The notes beneath the pieces are model-generated. The model ran no database searches. It was not told the DNA's origin and saw nothing but the letters and a program-made list of their open reading frames with translations. A DNA stretch of 64,000 nt, from NCBI GenBank assembly GCA_040779335.1, contig JBFONV010000001.1, forward strand, positions 248,001 through 312,000. The letters are read 5' to 3'. Below are positions 56,171 to 64,000 of the stretch, one piece after another. The translations under genes and the position numbers were made by a program. This stretch comes from JBFONV01 sp040779335. GTDB lineage: Bacteria; Pseudomonadota; Gammaproteobacteria; Enterobacterales; Alteromonadaceae. The stretch's first letter is position 1. Each line of letters opens with the position of its first letter.

Positions 56171-58030
56171 ATGATTGATGAAAATAACAACATGGTTAGT
56201 CAATTAATTCACATAGATCATACGCTTGAAGAAAGTTTGCAAAGCCAGATCCGCCGTACCTTGGTGGAAGGGATTTTAGTGGGCTCTTTTATGCCGGGTA
56301 CTAAATTGCCGTCATCGCGAAAATTGGCGCAGCAACTTCATGTATCGCGAAATACCGTGGTATTGGTTTATCAGGCGTTAATTGATGAAGGCTATATTGT
56401 TACCAAAGAGCGCAGTGGCATTTATGTCAATGACCGCATTACCCAAGGTCGAGTCAATCCAAGTAACATATCATCGGTCAGTGATATTCATAACACCAAT
56501 AATAGTCATCGATACCGCGGCGCTATCTCGGCCACTAAAACCACTTCATGCCCGCCTAATTGGCGCCATTTTCGTTATCCTTTTATTGATGGCAAATTCG
56601 ATTCTTCACTTTATCCGGTAAAAGAATGGCGAGACGCTAATAGTCGAGCCAATGCAACTCGAGAAATATATCAATGGTCTGAATTGCACGGCGGTGATGA
56701 TGACCCGATGCTGCTCGACCAAATTCGTTCTAAAATTTTGCCCCGGCGCGGTATACAAGCCAGCAGTGATGAAATACTCATTACTGTCGGCTCACAACAA
56801 GCACTGCATTTAATTACCAAGTTGTTTATTGATAGTGGCGTAAAGGTCGCGGTAGAAGAGCCCGGTTACCCAGAAATGCGTGAACTTTTAACCTATCACG
56901 GCGCGCAGTTAACTTATCAAGACATTGACGAAAAGGGCATGGTTATTGATGAACGACTGGATAACTGCGACATTATTTATACCACGCCTAGTCATCAAAC
57001 ACCGACGAGTGTCACGATGTCGATGGATCGACGCGATGAAATGCTGAAAAAGGCCAATGAGCACGACATGTTGATCATTGAAGATGACTTTGAATTTGAA
57101 AGTAATTTTCTTGGTCAACCTCATCCTGCGCTGCGCAGTTTAGACAAATCCAATCGAGTTATTTATGTGTCTTGTTTATCGAAAGTGCTGGCGTCTGGGG
57201 TGCAAATTGCGTTTATTGTCGCCGATGCAGATGTGATAAACGAGCTGAGAAAAATAAGAAAAATGACGGTACGAAATCCGCCATTAAATAATCAACGCGC
57301 GGTGGCCTATTTCTTATCTCTTGGGTACTACGATGCGTTTATGATGCAATTGCATAAAACCTTTTTTGATCGTTGGCTAACGCTTAGAGAAGCGCTTAAT
57401 ACTTACCTGCCAAACTGTATTGATACTGGTCCCATTCAAGGGGGCACAGCCTATTGGATCACTGGACCTAAACAATTGGATGGTGAACATTTACGTCAGC
57501 AAGCGGCTGAGATAGGTATTTTAATCGAACCCGTTAAGCGTTATTTCGCTGAAACGAATCATCCTGAAAATTGCTTTAGGATGGGGATAACCAGTATTGC
57601 TAACGACAAAATTCGCGCGGGCGTAGCAAAATTAGCGGAATTAATTCATCAGCTTACCGATGAATTTGAAGAAAAACTCTCTAATGCAAAAGGCAAACTG
57701 CTTGATGATCAGGCGCTGGCTAAATTATTACCTAACGCGCAACTCGAATGCCAAATGGTTTACGGAGTGCAGTGTAATATTGAGCTGCGCGCCGATGGAA
57801 CTATGCTTGGTACCACAGGTGGCAAAGACAACGAAATTGATTTTGGCCACTGGTGGATTGAAAAGGGTATGTATTTCCGTCAATGGAAAATCTGGAGTTA
57901 TGGCGAGGTAAAAGGTTTTTATGTCATCATGGATGGTGATGAGATGAAGTGGTTTGATCAAAACTATTGCTTTGTTAGGAAGCTTGATCTTAAAGGTTAT
58001 ATAGGTCAATCATCCAGCAACAAAGAATAA
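56171..58030 (+). CDS. MocR-family regulator with an extra C-terminal domain
   Basis: At 619 residues this is about 120 longer than usual. It has a GntR HTH (about 20-85; LPSSRKLAQQLHVSRNTVVLVYQALIDEGYIV) and an aminotransferase-like domain (ITVGSQQALHLI, TTPSHQTPTS, IIEDDFEFESNF). The PLP lysine is in SCLSKVLASGVQIAFI, where the usual P-G-x-R-x-G is changed, including loss of the Arg. The added domain (about 508-610) reads IELRADGTMLGTTGG, FGHWWIEKGMYFRQWKIW and GFYVIMDGDEMKWF. I know no MocR with this tail. It follows the aminotransferase and probably controls the CTGG-box promoters downstream. Confidence 0.88.
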   Translation: MIDENNNMVSQLIHIDHTLEESLQSQIRRTLVEGILVGSFMPGTKLPSSRKLAQQLHVSRNTVVLVYQALIDEGYIVTKERSGIYVNDRITQGRVNPSNISSVSDIHNTNNSHRYRGAISATKTTSCPPNWRHFRYPFIDGKFDSSLYPVKEWRDANSRANATREIYQWSELHGGDDDPMLLDQIRSKILPRRGIQASSDEILITVGSQQALHLITKLFIDSGVKVAVEEPGYPEMRELLTYHGAQLTYQDIDEKGMVIDERLDNCDIIYTTPSHQTPTSVTMSMDRRDEMLKKANEHDMLIIEDDFEFESNFLGQPHPALRSLDKSNRVIYVSCLSKVLASGVQIAFIVADADVINELRKIRKMTVRNPPLNNQRAVAYFLSLGYYDAFMMQLHKTFFDRWLTLREALNTYLPNCIDTGPIQGGTAYWITGPKQLDGEHLRQQAAEIGILIEPVKRYFAETNHPENCFRMGITSIANDKIRAGVAKLAELIHQLTDEFEEKLSNAKGKLLDDQALAKLLPNAQLECQMVYGVQCNIELRADGTMLGTTGGKDNEIDFGHWWIEKGMYFRQWKIWSYGEVKGFYVIMDGDEMKWFDQNYCFVRKLDLKGYIGQSSSNKE

Positions 58031-58133
58031 AGAAACAACATCTTAACGACCAAAATAGTGTGGCAATAACTGAACTGCAGTGTTTATTTTAACGATAAGC
58101 ATGAATGTAAATCTCCTCCCTACTATTTTCAAA

Positions 58134-58166
58134 CTGGACCTATACCTATTATCGAACTGGTACTAC
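58134..58166 (+). promoter_or_regulatory. MocR box upstream of the nitrilase gene
   Basis: CTGGACCTA (58134) and CTGGTACTAC (58157) are direct repeats with start-to-start spacing of 23 bp, 73 bp before the gene. A degenerate third half (CCGGTACTAA) is at 58172. The CTGGAC-type direct repeat is the known form of the MocR regulator TauR box. The same element occurs before the TonB receptor gene. Confidence 0.75.
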
Positions 58167-58238
58167 ATGCTCCGGTACTAATCTCAGTATATTGCTTAAC
58201 AACAAATAATATTCTTCCACTTATCCGAGAGCATTTTA

Positions 58239-59090
58239 ATGAGCCATTTCTCTATAGCAGGTTTACAACTGGCACTACCAAGCGGCGACAACCTTGATGT
58301 CATCGCTGCTGAAATTGTCAAAACCAAACAACGTTTTCCTTGGCTGAACATGATAGTGCTAAGTGAATTAAGTAGTTATGGACCCGATAAAAAATATGCT
58401 GAGTCTCTTCCCGGACACGCTGAAAATTACTATTGCCAATTAGCGAAGGAAAACCAGATTTGGTTGATCCCTGGTTCGTTATTTGAAGAAGTCGATGGCA
58501 AAATTTTTAATACCACCTCAGTGATTAATGATCAGGGCGAAGTGGTGGCACGTTATCGTAAAATATACCCTTTTTACCCTTATGAAAAAGGCGTTGAGCA
58601 GGGCAGTGACTTTGTTGTATTTGATGTTCCACAAGGTCGAATTGGTGTTGCCATTTGTTATGACCTTTGGTTTCCTGAAGTGGCGAGAAGCCTAACGTGC
58701 TTAGGCGCTGAAGTTCTAATTTATCCGACCATGACTGGGACGATAGATCGCCCTATAGAGTTGGTATTAGCGCAGGCAACTGCCGCGACTAATCAATGTT
58801 ACGTGATGACCGTTAATTGTGCTGAAAAGTTAGGTAATGGCCAGTCTATTGCGGTAGGGCCAGATGGCGATGTTATTTATCAAGCCAGTACTGGCTATGA
58901 AATTATCCCGATTGAAGTCGATTTTACCCGTGTGCGACGCAGCCGAGAACGTGGCATACACCACTTAGGACAGCAGCTTAAAAGTTTCCGCGACAACACC
59001 ATCGAATTTCCTGTGTATACAGAAAATAAACTAAAAAACAAAACTTTAAGTGAGTTAGGACCATTAGTTATTCCGCCGAAATTAGAATAA
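58239..59090 (+). CDS. Carbon-nitrogen hydrolase (nitrilase superfamily) amidase
   Basis: This 283-residue protein has the nitrilase-superfamily triad: Glu in VLSELSSYG near residue 43, Lys in RKIYPFYPYEKG near 109, Cys in VAICYDLWFPEVARSL near 141. The structure is the amidase/N-carbamoylase branch rather than true nitrilases. It is cytoplasmic and would cleave an amide or N-carbamoyl bond to give ammonia. A MocR box lies at its promoter, and the next gene is a TonB receptor under an identical box. Confidence 0.92.
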   Translation: MSHFSIAGLQLALPSGDNLDVIAAEIVKTKQRFPWLNMIVLSELSSYGPDKKYAESLPGHAENYYCQLAKENQIWLIPGSLFEEVDGKIFNTTSVINDQGEVVARYRKIYPFYPYEKGVEQGSDFVVFDVPQGRIGVAICYDLWFPEVARSLTCLGAEVLIYPTMTGTIDRPIELVLAQATAATNQCYVMTVNCAEKLGNGQSIAVGPDGDVIYQASTGYEIIPIEVDFTRVRRSRERGIHHLGQQLKSFRDNTIEFPVYTENKLKNKTLSELGPLVIPPKLE

Positions 59091-59118
59091 AAACAAGTGG
59101 GTAACGATTGATACAAAA

Positions 59119-59151
59119 CTGGACCTAAAATGGATCTCTATCTGGTACTAC
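59119..59151 (+). promoter_or_regulatory. MocR box upstream of the TonB receptor gene
   Basis: AACTGGACCTA and ATCTGGTACTAC have start-to-start spacing of 23 bp between CTGG at 59119 and at 59142, as before the nitrilase gene. The intervening bases differ, so selection rather than recent duplication kept the boxes. Confidence 0.75.
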
Positions 59152-59217
59152 GGAAAATATGAAGTCTGGTTTAGCCTGAATTTAGCCAAGTAAAAAATAA
59201 GATATCTGGAGCCAAAC

Positions 59218-61644
59218 ATGAATAACACAGCCTTTAAAAAATCATCAGTATCTGTTGCCGTAACCACGGCAATATTGATGTCGACTGCATCGTCTATTGT
59301 TGTCGCTGAAGAAACAAATTCTGCTGACACAAAAACAATTGAACGCATTGAGGTAACGGCAACGCGTCGTTCACAAAGCATTCAAGAAGTCCCATATAAT
59401 ATTTCTGCAGTTTCAGGCAGTGAATTAGAAAGTGGCAATATTGTTGATTCCGCTGAGATGATGCGTAACGTAGCTGGTATCACGGTGGTTGATCGCGGTT
59501 ACCGTAACTCTGGTGCCGTTAATGGCGTTATTATTCGTGGTGTTAATGTCGATGGCGGCGCCAATGGTGATGTTGCGTTGTCAGCTGTACCAACAGTGGC
59601 TTCATACGTAAATGACACGCCGTTGTATGCCAACTTTATTTTAAAAGATATCAGTATGGTTGAAGTGCTGCGTGGACCACAAGGCACACTTTATGGTTCA
59701 GGCTCTTTAGCGGGTACGATTAGATATAAAATGAGTGAACCTGAAATTGACGAATTTTATGGCAGTGTTTCAGCAAGTTATAGCCAAACAAAAGGTTCTG
59801 AAGGCAACAATATTAACACTGATGTGATGTTAAATCTTCCGTTGACAGATCGCTTCGCATTTCGCGCTAATATTGGCAAAATCGATAATGACGGTATTGT
59901 TGACTACGCCAATGTTTATCAGCTAGACAGTAATAATTATGCTCCTGCAGCGAATAATAACGATCTTGCTGCTGGCGGTCCGTCGTTTAACCGTGTTGAA
60001 GATGCCGATACTGTCGATATTACTTATGGTCGTGCGTCGTTACTTTTTCAAGCAACGGATGAATTGAAGTTTTTACTTTCATATCAAAAACAAGAAGATG
60101 AAACCGGAGGCCGTCGTCAAGTGACTCGCGGTACTCACTGGACAACTGGAAGTGAGCAACAATATGGCGACTATGAAAATGGTGCCGTGGTATTAGAACC
60201 TTCAGATCGTGATGTTAGTTTAACGGCATTAGAAATTGAATGGGATCTTGGTTTTGCTACGCTAACCTCAAGTTCATCTGATTACACTCATGAAGGCAAT
60301 TCATTAAGTGATAACACAGGCTTTTATGCGCAAAGCAATTGGTTTGAAGATCTTTACTACGGTTCGCCACGTCCAATGGCAATTGCCCAACGTGGTTATA
60401 AAGAAGATGCCTTTGTTCAAGAACTTCGCTTAGTGTCTAATGAAAGAAAGAACAACCTTGATTGGATCATTGGTGCCTACTACATGGACCAAGACACGCT
60501 ATCTTCTCAAGACAGCTATATGCCTGGCTACCAAGAATGGGCTGGCGAAGCGTTTAGCTGGTGGGATGTTATGGGAGGCTATGGTATGGCCTACACAGAT
60601 AATGATTTTCATTATCGCCGTAATCAAAGTTTCACTGATAAAGCGTTATATGGCGAAATTACCTATCACTTTTCTGACCAATTCCGCGGTACGTTTGGGG
60701 TGAGAACCTTTAAAAATGAATTTGTGAATGACACCACGTTGTTACTACCGATTTGGCCATTTCTTGGCGCAGAGCCGAAATTTAAAACTGAAGAAGATGA
60801 CACGCTGTTTAAAGCTAACTTATCGTATGATTTAAATAAAGACACCATGATTTACGCCACTATCGCCGAAGGGTATCGCCGTGGCGGTGCCAATGCTGTG
60901 CCGCTAGAAGGCAGTTTGGCTGAGCGCCCTGAATGGCAACAATATAATTCGGACAGCGCGATAAACTATGAATTGGGCGTAAAAGGTTATCTTGATAAAG
61001 GTACTCACAGCTACACCGCGTCAGTATTTATGATTGATTGGGACAACCCGCAGTTAAACACTTCATCTTCGTGGGGCTTTTTCACCGTAGCTAACGGTGA
61101 GTCAGCTAAAACCCAAGGGGTGGAATTAGAGCTACAAGGTTATTTGTCTGACTCACTACATTATGTGTTGGGTTATGCATATGTGCAGGCTGAGCTAACG
61201 GACGATTTTTATGTACCGTCGGCGGTGTGGTCGGAATCAGCACAACGCATGCAGGCCGAAGATGGTGCGAAATTGCCAAGTACGCCAGAAAACACTTTGA
61301 GCCTAAGCTTTGATTACACCTATGAAATGGGCAATGAAACTTATTGGATCACGCAAGTGAATGGTTATTACCAATCGGATTCATTAAATTATTTGGGTGA
61401 CAGTGAAAAATTTCAGGCGAATATCGATGGTTTTTCAATATTAAATGCCAGTACTCGTATCAGCACCGATGAATGGGATGTCACTTTGTATATTAAGAAT
61501 GTCTTTAATGAAGACGGTGTTACTGGACTTATAACTGAAGGCCACATGGGTACAGATCCTGATGAGAACTTTTTGGGTAACTCTTCTAAAGATTACATAA
61601 GCTTACCCAGAACAATCGGTTTATCGGCTACGTACCGCTTTTAA
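59218..61644 (+). CDS. TonB-dependent outer-membrane receptor
   Basis: This 808-residue protein has a signal peptide (to about residue 30, ASSIVVAEE). The TonB-box region is IERIEVTATRR. The plug has YNISAVSGSELESGNI and MVEVLRGPQGTLYGSGSLAGTIRY, and the barrel ends in LSATYRF. It is of the general-nutrient type, not an obvious siderophore receptor. A MocR box lies about 70 bp upstream, and it is followed by the TPR-sulfotransferase, small ORF and MFS genes. It likely imports the substrate of this locus. Confidence 0.93.
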   Translation: MNNTAFKKSSVSVAVTTAILMSTASSIVVAEETNSADTKTIERIEVTATRRSQSIQEVPYNISAVSGSELESGNIVDSAEMMRNVAGITVVDRGYRNSGAVNGVIIRGVNVDGGANGDVALSAVPTVASYVNDTPLYANFILKDISMVEVLRGPQGTLYGSGSLAGTIRYKMSEPEIDEFYGSVSASYSQTKGSEGNNINTDVMLNLPLTDRFAFRANIGKIDNDGIVDYANVYQLDSNNYAPAANNNDLAAGGPSFNRVEDADTVDITYGRASLLFQATDELKFLLSYQKQEDETGGRRQVTRGTHWTTGSEQQYGDYENGAVVLEPSDRDVSLTALEIEWDLGFATLTSSSSDYTHEGNSLSDNTGFYAQSNWFEDLYYGSPRPMAIAQRGYKEDAFVQELRLVSNERKNNLDWIIGAYYMDQDTLSSQDSYMPGYQEWAGEAFSWWDVMGGYGMAYTDNDFHYRRNQSFTDKALYGEITYHFSDQFRGTFGVRTFKNEFVNDTTLLLPIWPFLGAEPKFKTEEDDTLFKANLSYDLNKDTMIYATIAEGYRRGGANAVPLEGSLAERPEWQQYNSDSAINYELGVKGYLDKGTHSYTASVFMIDWDNPQLNTSSSWGFFTVANGESAKTQGVELELQGYLSDSLHYVLGYAYVQAELTDDFYVPSAVWSESAQRMQAEDGAKLPSTPENTLSLSFDYTYEMGNETYWITQVNGYYQSDSLNYLGDSEKFQANIDGFSILNASTRISTDEWDVTLYIKNVFNEDGVTGLITEGHMGTDPDENFLGNSSKDYISLPRTIGLSATYRF

Positions 61645-61656
61645 TCGGTCATTCAG

Positions 61657-61710
61657 CATGTTCTACTTGAAAAGTTAAATAGGGCTATCTAATTTATCTT
61701 GTAGAACATG
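61657..61710. promoter_or_regulatory. 10-bp inverted repeat before the TPR-sulfotransferase gene
   Basis: CATGTTCTAC (61657-61666) and GTAGAACATG (61701-61710) are perfect reverse complements 34 bp apart. They could be two half-sites of an operator or a weak hairpin between the TonB gene and the next gene. Confidence 0.45.
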
Positions 61711-61735
61711 AATAATTATCAATGTGGTTATATAT

Positions 61736-63331
61736 ATGTCATCAGTGCAACCTTTAGCGTCAACATCATTATCAAAACTGCTTGATGATGCCTGGAACCT
61801 GATTAATGACAGAAATGTCGCTAAGGCAGTGGCTACTTGTCAACATATTAACCGTCAATTTCCAACAAGTGCAGAAGGCTGGTTTGCCACTAGCTTTCTC
61901 ACTTTTCAACTACGTCAAACAGACCAAGCACTCACTGCGATTGAGCAGGCGATAAAACTTCAACCACAGCAGCCAAGATGGCAGCTACATAAAGCTCATA
62001 CGCTATTGTTGCAAGGGGATAGAGACGCTGCATGGTTGCTGGCCGAGCAATTGGCTGGTCAACGTTATCAAGAGGTTGAACTTTGCGCTGAATTGGCCTT
62101 GGTATTAAATAAACTCAACCAATACCCGTTAGCCATTGAATATTATCAACACGCATTGGCGTTAGCGCCTAAAGACGCCCAGTTGTATTTCAATTTAGCC
62201 GCAATACAACGCTATACAGGTGATTTGGATGCTGCAGAAGCAAATTTAGATCAGGCTATCGCACTCAATCCTTATGATTATGAAGCGTATCTGCAACGTT
62301 CAAGTTTACGTCAGCAAACCAGCGAAAATAATCATGTTGAACAGCTGCTGGCATTGCTTGAGAAGGAAATCCATCAGCCCATTGGCAAAGCTCAGGTTTG
62401 TTATGCCTTAGCAAAAGAGTACGAAGACTTAAAACAATATGCTGCAAGCTTTGAATACTTAACCTTAGGGGCAAAAAGTCGCCGAGCTAACATGCGTTAC
62501 GAGCTACAGCATGATCTTGAAACGTTAATCAAAATTGCGTCCGTTTTTGATCAGCAGTTTTTTGAGCAGTCGCCATTGGGTTGTAGTAATGATGAAGCGA
62601 TTTTTGTTCTAGGTTTACCAAGAACAGGTTCAACACTCATTGAGCGCATTATTAGTAGTCATGACGATGTATATAGCGCTGGCGAGTTAAATGATTTTGC
62701 GCTTCAAATGATGGCCCATGCACAAAAGCTCACTAAAACACCGCCGAAAACACGAACAGAATTAGTGGAGCTAACATCTCAGTTAGACTTTGCTTCGCTC
62801 GGTGAAGACTACATTAAAAGTACCCGTCCACATACCGGACAACAGAGTAAATTTATCGACAAACTACCGTTAAATTCGCTCTATGTGGGATTAATTCATT
62901 GCGCTTTACCTAAAGCAAAATTGATTTATGTTAAACGTAACCCACTTGATACCATTTATGCTATCTACAAACAGCTGTTTACCAATGGTTATCCGTTTTC
63001 ATATGATTTGAATGAGCTGACTGAATATTATATTGCTCATTATCAATTAATGGAGCACTGGAAAACGGTGCTGCCTAACGTAATTTATGAAGTTAATTAT
63101 GAAGACGTCGTTACTGACGTAGCAGGGCAAGCGAAAGCGTTGCTTGAATACTGTCAGCTCGATTGGCAAGCACAATGCCTTGAATTTCATCACAATAAAG
63201 CCGCAGCAACGACCGCAAGTGCCAGCCAAGTTCGTCAAGGTATTTACACAAGTTCTGCAGGGAAATGGCGTCATTACCAGCAAGAGTTATCAGCAGTTAA
63301 ACAACGTTTAGAGCAAGCTGGAATATTATGA
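61736..63331 (+). CDS. TPR-repeat sulfotransferase
   Basis: The start at ATG 61736 is preferred to the GTG at 61724; neither has a good ribosome-binding site. The 531 residues have an N-terminal TPR array (about 20-195; AIEYYQHALALAPKDAQLYFNLA, DLDAAEANLDQAIALNPYDYEAYL). The sulfotransferase domain has the PAPS 5'-phosphosulfate loop in FVLGLPRTGSTLIERIISSH and a 3'-binding YVKRNPLDTIYAIY. Such proteins are common next to TonB receptors in Alteromonadales; the acceptor is unknown. Its stop overlaps the next small ORF (ATGA). Confidence 0.9.
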   Translation: MSSVQPLASTSLSKLLDDAWNLINDRNVAKAVATCQHINRQFPTSAEGWFATSFLTFQLRQTDQALTAIEQAIKLQPQQPRWQLHKAHTLLLQGDRDAAWLLAEQLAGQRYQEVELCAELALVLNKLNQYPLAIEYYQHALALAPKDAQLYFNLAAIQRYTGDLDAAEANLDQAIALNPYDYEAYLQRSSLRQQTSENNHVEQLLALLEKEIHQPIGKAQVCYALAKEYEDLKQYAASFEYLTLGAKSRRANMRYELQHDLETLIKIASVFDQQFFEQSPLGCSNDEAIFVLGLPRTGSTLIERIISSHDDVYSAGELNDFALQMMAHAQKLTKTPPKTRTELVELTSQLDFASLGEDYIKSTRPHTGQQSKFIDKLPLNSLYVGLIHCALPKAKLIYVKRNPLDTIYAIYKQLFTNGYPFSYDLNELTEYYIAHYQLMEHWKTVLPNVIYEVNYEDVVTDVAGQAKALLEYCQLDWQAQCLEFHHNKAAATTASASQVRQGIYTSSAGKWRHYQQELSAVKQRLEQAGIL

Positions 63332-63489
63332 ACAGAGCTGCGTTGTTAGTTGGTATCTTGCTTAGGTTAACCTCGAGTTTATTACGGTTTTTATCCCCGT
63401 TTTTATCACTGCTGTTATTGGTAAAGCGTGCACTCATCGCAGGAAATAAACTGCGCCTCGTTTGTTGTCACCACAGGAAAGTCTTATGA
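63328..63489 (+). CDS. Small leucine-rich membrane ORF, coupled at both ends
   Basis: This 53-codon ORF starts with ATGA overlapping the sulfotransferase stop and ends with a TGA that overlaps the MFS start (ATGA). It encodes MNRAALLVGILLRLTSSLLR, then a hydrophobic FLSPFLSLLLLVKRALIAG and a basic, Cys/His-rich tail (LVCCHHRKVL). One or two membrane helices are likely. The double 4-nt overlap favours a real, translationally coupled gene, but the ribosome-binding site is weak. It was too short for usual ORF filters. No family is recognised. Confidence 0.5.
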   Translation: MNRAALLVGILLRLTSSLLRFLSPFLSLLLLVKRALIAGNKLRLVCCHHRKVL

Positions 63490-64000
63490 ATGAAAATGCC
63501 GTTAGTCCGATGAGTGTTGATCAAGTCGTGGGGTTTAGAGAAAGAATTAAAGTGGCGCCCAATAGCATGATGGCGCGCATCATTTTGGCGTTTGTTACTA
63601 CTGCCGGCATTTTTTATATCAACATTATGCCAGCGGTGATTTCGGGCCTCAAAGAAGGATTAGGCTTTACTAATCAACAAGCAGGTTTTGTCAGTTCAGC
63701 TAACTTGTATGGCGCGGCCATTGGCGCATTAGCCGCGGTATTTCTGATAAAAAAAATAAAATGGCGTTCATGGGTTTATAGCTTATTAATTTTGCTGATT
63801 GCCATCGACTTCGCCTGCATATTAATTAGCGGCGCTGAATTAATGATCCTCGTAAGAGCTATTCATGGGTTGGCTGGTGGATTGCTAGTCGGTATAGGTT
63901 TTGGCATTATTTCTAGAACCACAGAGGCCGATAAAACCTTTGGATATTTACTCTTTATTCAATGGGGTTTAGGCGGTTTAGGTATTATGTATTTACCGCG
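63486..64000 (+). CDS. MFS transporter, N-terminal part (cut by window end)
   Basis: The ATG at 63486 has AGGAAAG upstream. The 171 visible residues hold five membrane helices, with MARIILAFVTTAGIFYINIMPAVI, GFVSSANLYGAAIGALAAV and the MFS loop RAIHGLAGGLLVGIGFGIISR. The gene continues beyond the window. As the last visible member of the operon with the TonB receptor, it likely carries the imported compound across the inner membrane. Confidence 0.88.
   Translation, partial: MNENAVSPMSVDQVVGFRERIKVAPNSMMARIILAFVTTAGIFYINIMPAVISGLKEGLGFTNQQAGFVSSANLYGAAIGALAAVFLIKKIKWRSWVYSLLILLIAIDFACILISGAELMILVRAIHGLAGGLLVGIGFGIISRTTEADKTFGYLLFIQWGLGGLGIMYLP

Overview
The window looks like a chromosomal segment of a marine gammaproteobacterium of the Alteromonadales type, probably near Colwellia or Thalassotalea. 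This is inferred from the rnpB sequence, the low GC content, and the gene repertoire: several TonB-dependent receptors, ToxR/CadC-type regulators with beta-propeller sensors, PaiB, a PA4780-type RIO kinase, and a TPR-sulfotransferase. The species cannot be named from sequence reading alone. I see no tRNA, CRISPR array, intact insertion sequence or prophage.

Layout. 1-3.2 kb: tail of a universal stress protein, a slipin/NfeD membrane-protease pair on the minus strand, and rnpB with a readable sigma-70 promoter. 3.2-5.2 kb is a scrapyard: a small ORF, a DUF4124-glutaredoxin gene, a dead Y1 (HUH) transposase, a hypothetical exported protein and the orphan C-terminal helix-turn-helix of an AraC regulator. 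5.2-12 kb: a MacB-like export operon (membrane fusion protein, ATPase, FtsX permease) behind its own ToxR-like propeller regulator. 12.2-18 kb: a DJ-1/PfpI protein, then an esterase and a metallo-beta-lactamase-fold hydrolase divergent from a second propeller regulator. 18-20.5 kb: an ArsR-type repressor, a PF03773 metal/organoarsenical permease and an M14 carboxypeptidase. Two matching operators lie upstream of the first two genes and a hairpin follows the third.

20.6-26.7 kb holds two phosphorelay gene pairs (histidine kinase plus receiver protein), with a frameshifted STAS-domain gene between them. 26.7-33.4 kb: a membrane-anchored AraC regulator and a second FtsX-type ABC system sit between a truncated 5' copy of ybjQ and the intact ybjQ-ybjQ2-M48 peptidase operon. 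33.5-48.9 kb is mostly ordinary: an ACT protein, MASE1-CHASE hybrid kinase, TonB receptor, MgtE, SLC13 transporter, carboxylesterase, an unusual two-TM channel, topoisomerase III, RIO kinase and RsuA. 49-50.6 kb: small unknown proteins and a DUF1643 pseudogene.

50.7-64 kb is the most interesting part. One MocR regulator faces a GNAT-PaiB operon. Next come a LysR gene, an omega-aminotransferase, a second MocR regulator with an extra C-terminal domain, a nitrilase-family amidase, a TonB receptor, a TPR-sulfotransferase, an unannotated 53-codon membrane ORF, and an MFS transporter cut by the window end. Three promoters in this part carry the same two-box CTGG direct repeat with exactly 23 bp between boxes. 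This supports a MocR-controlled uptake and catabolism module for an unknown amine or amide. Relic genes are common across the window and show repeated gene gain and decay.
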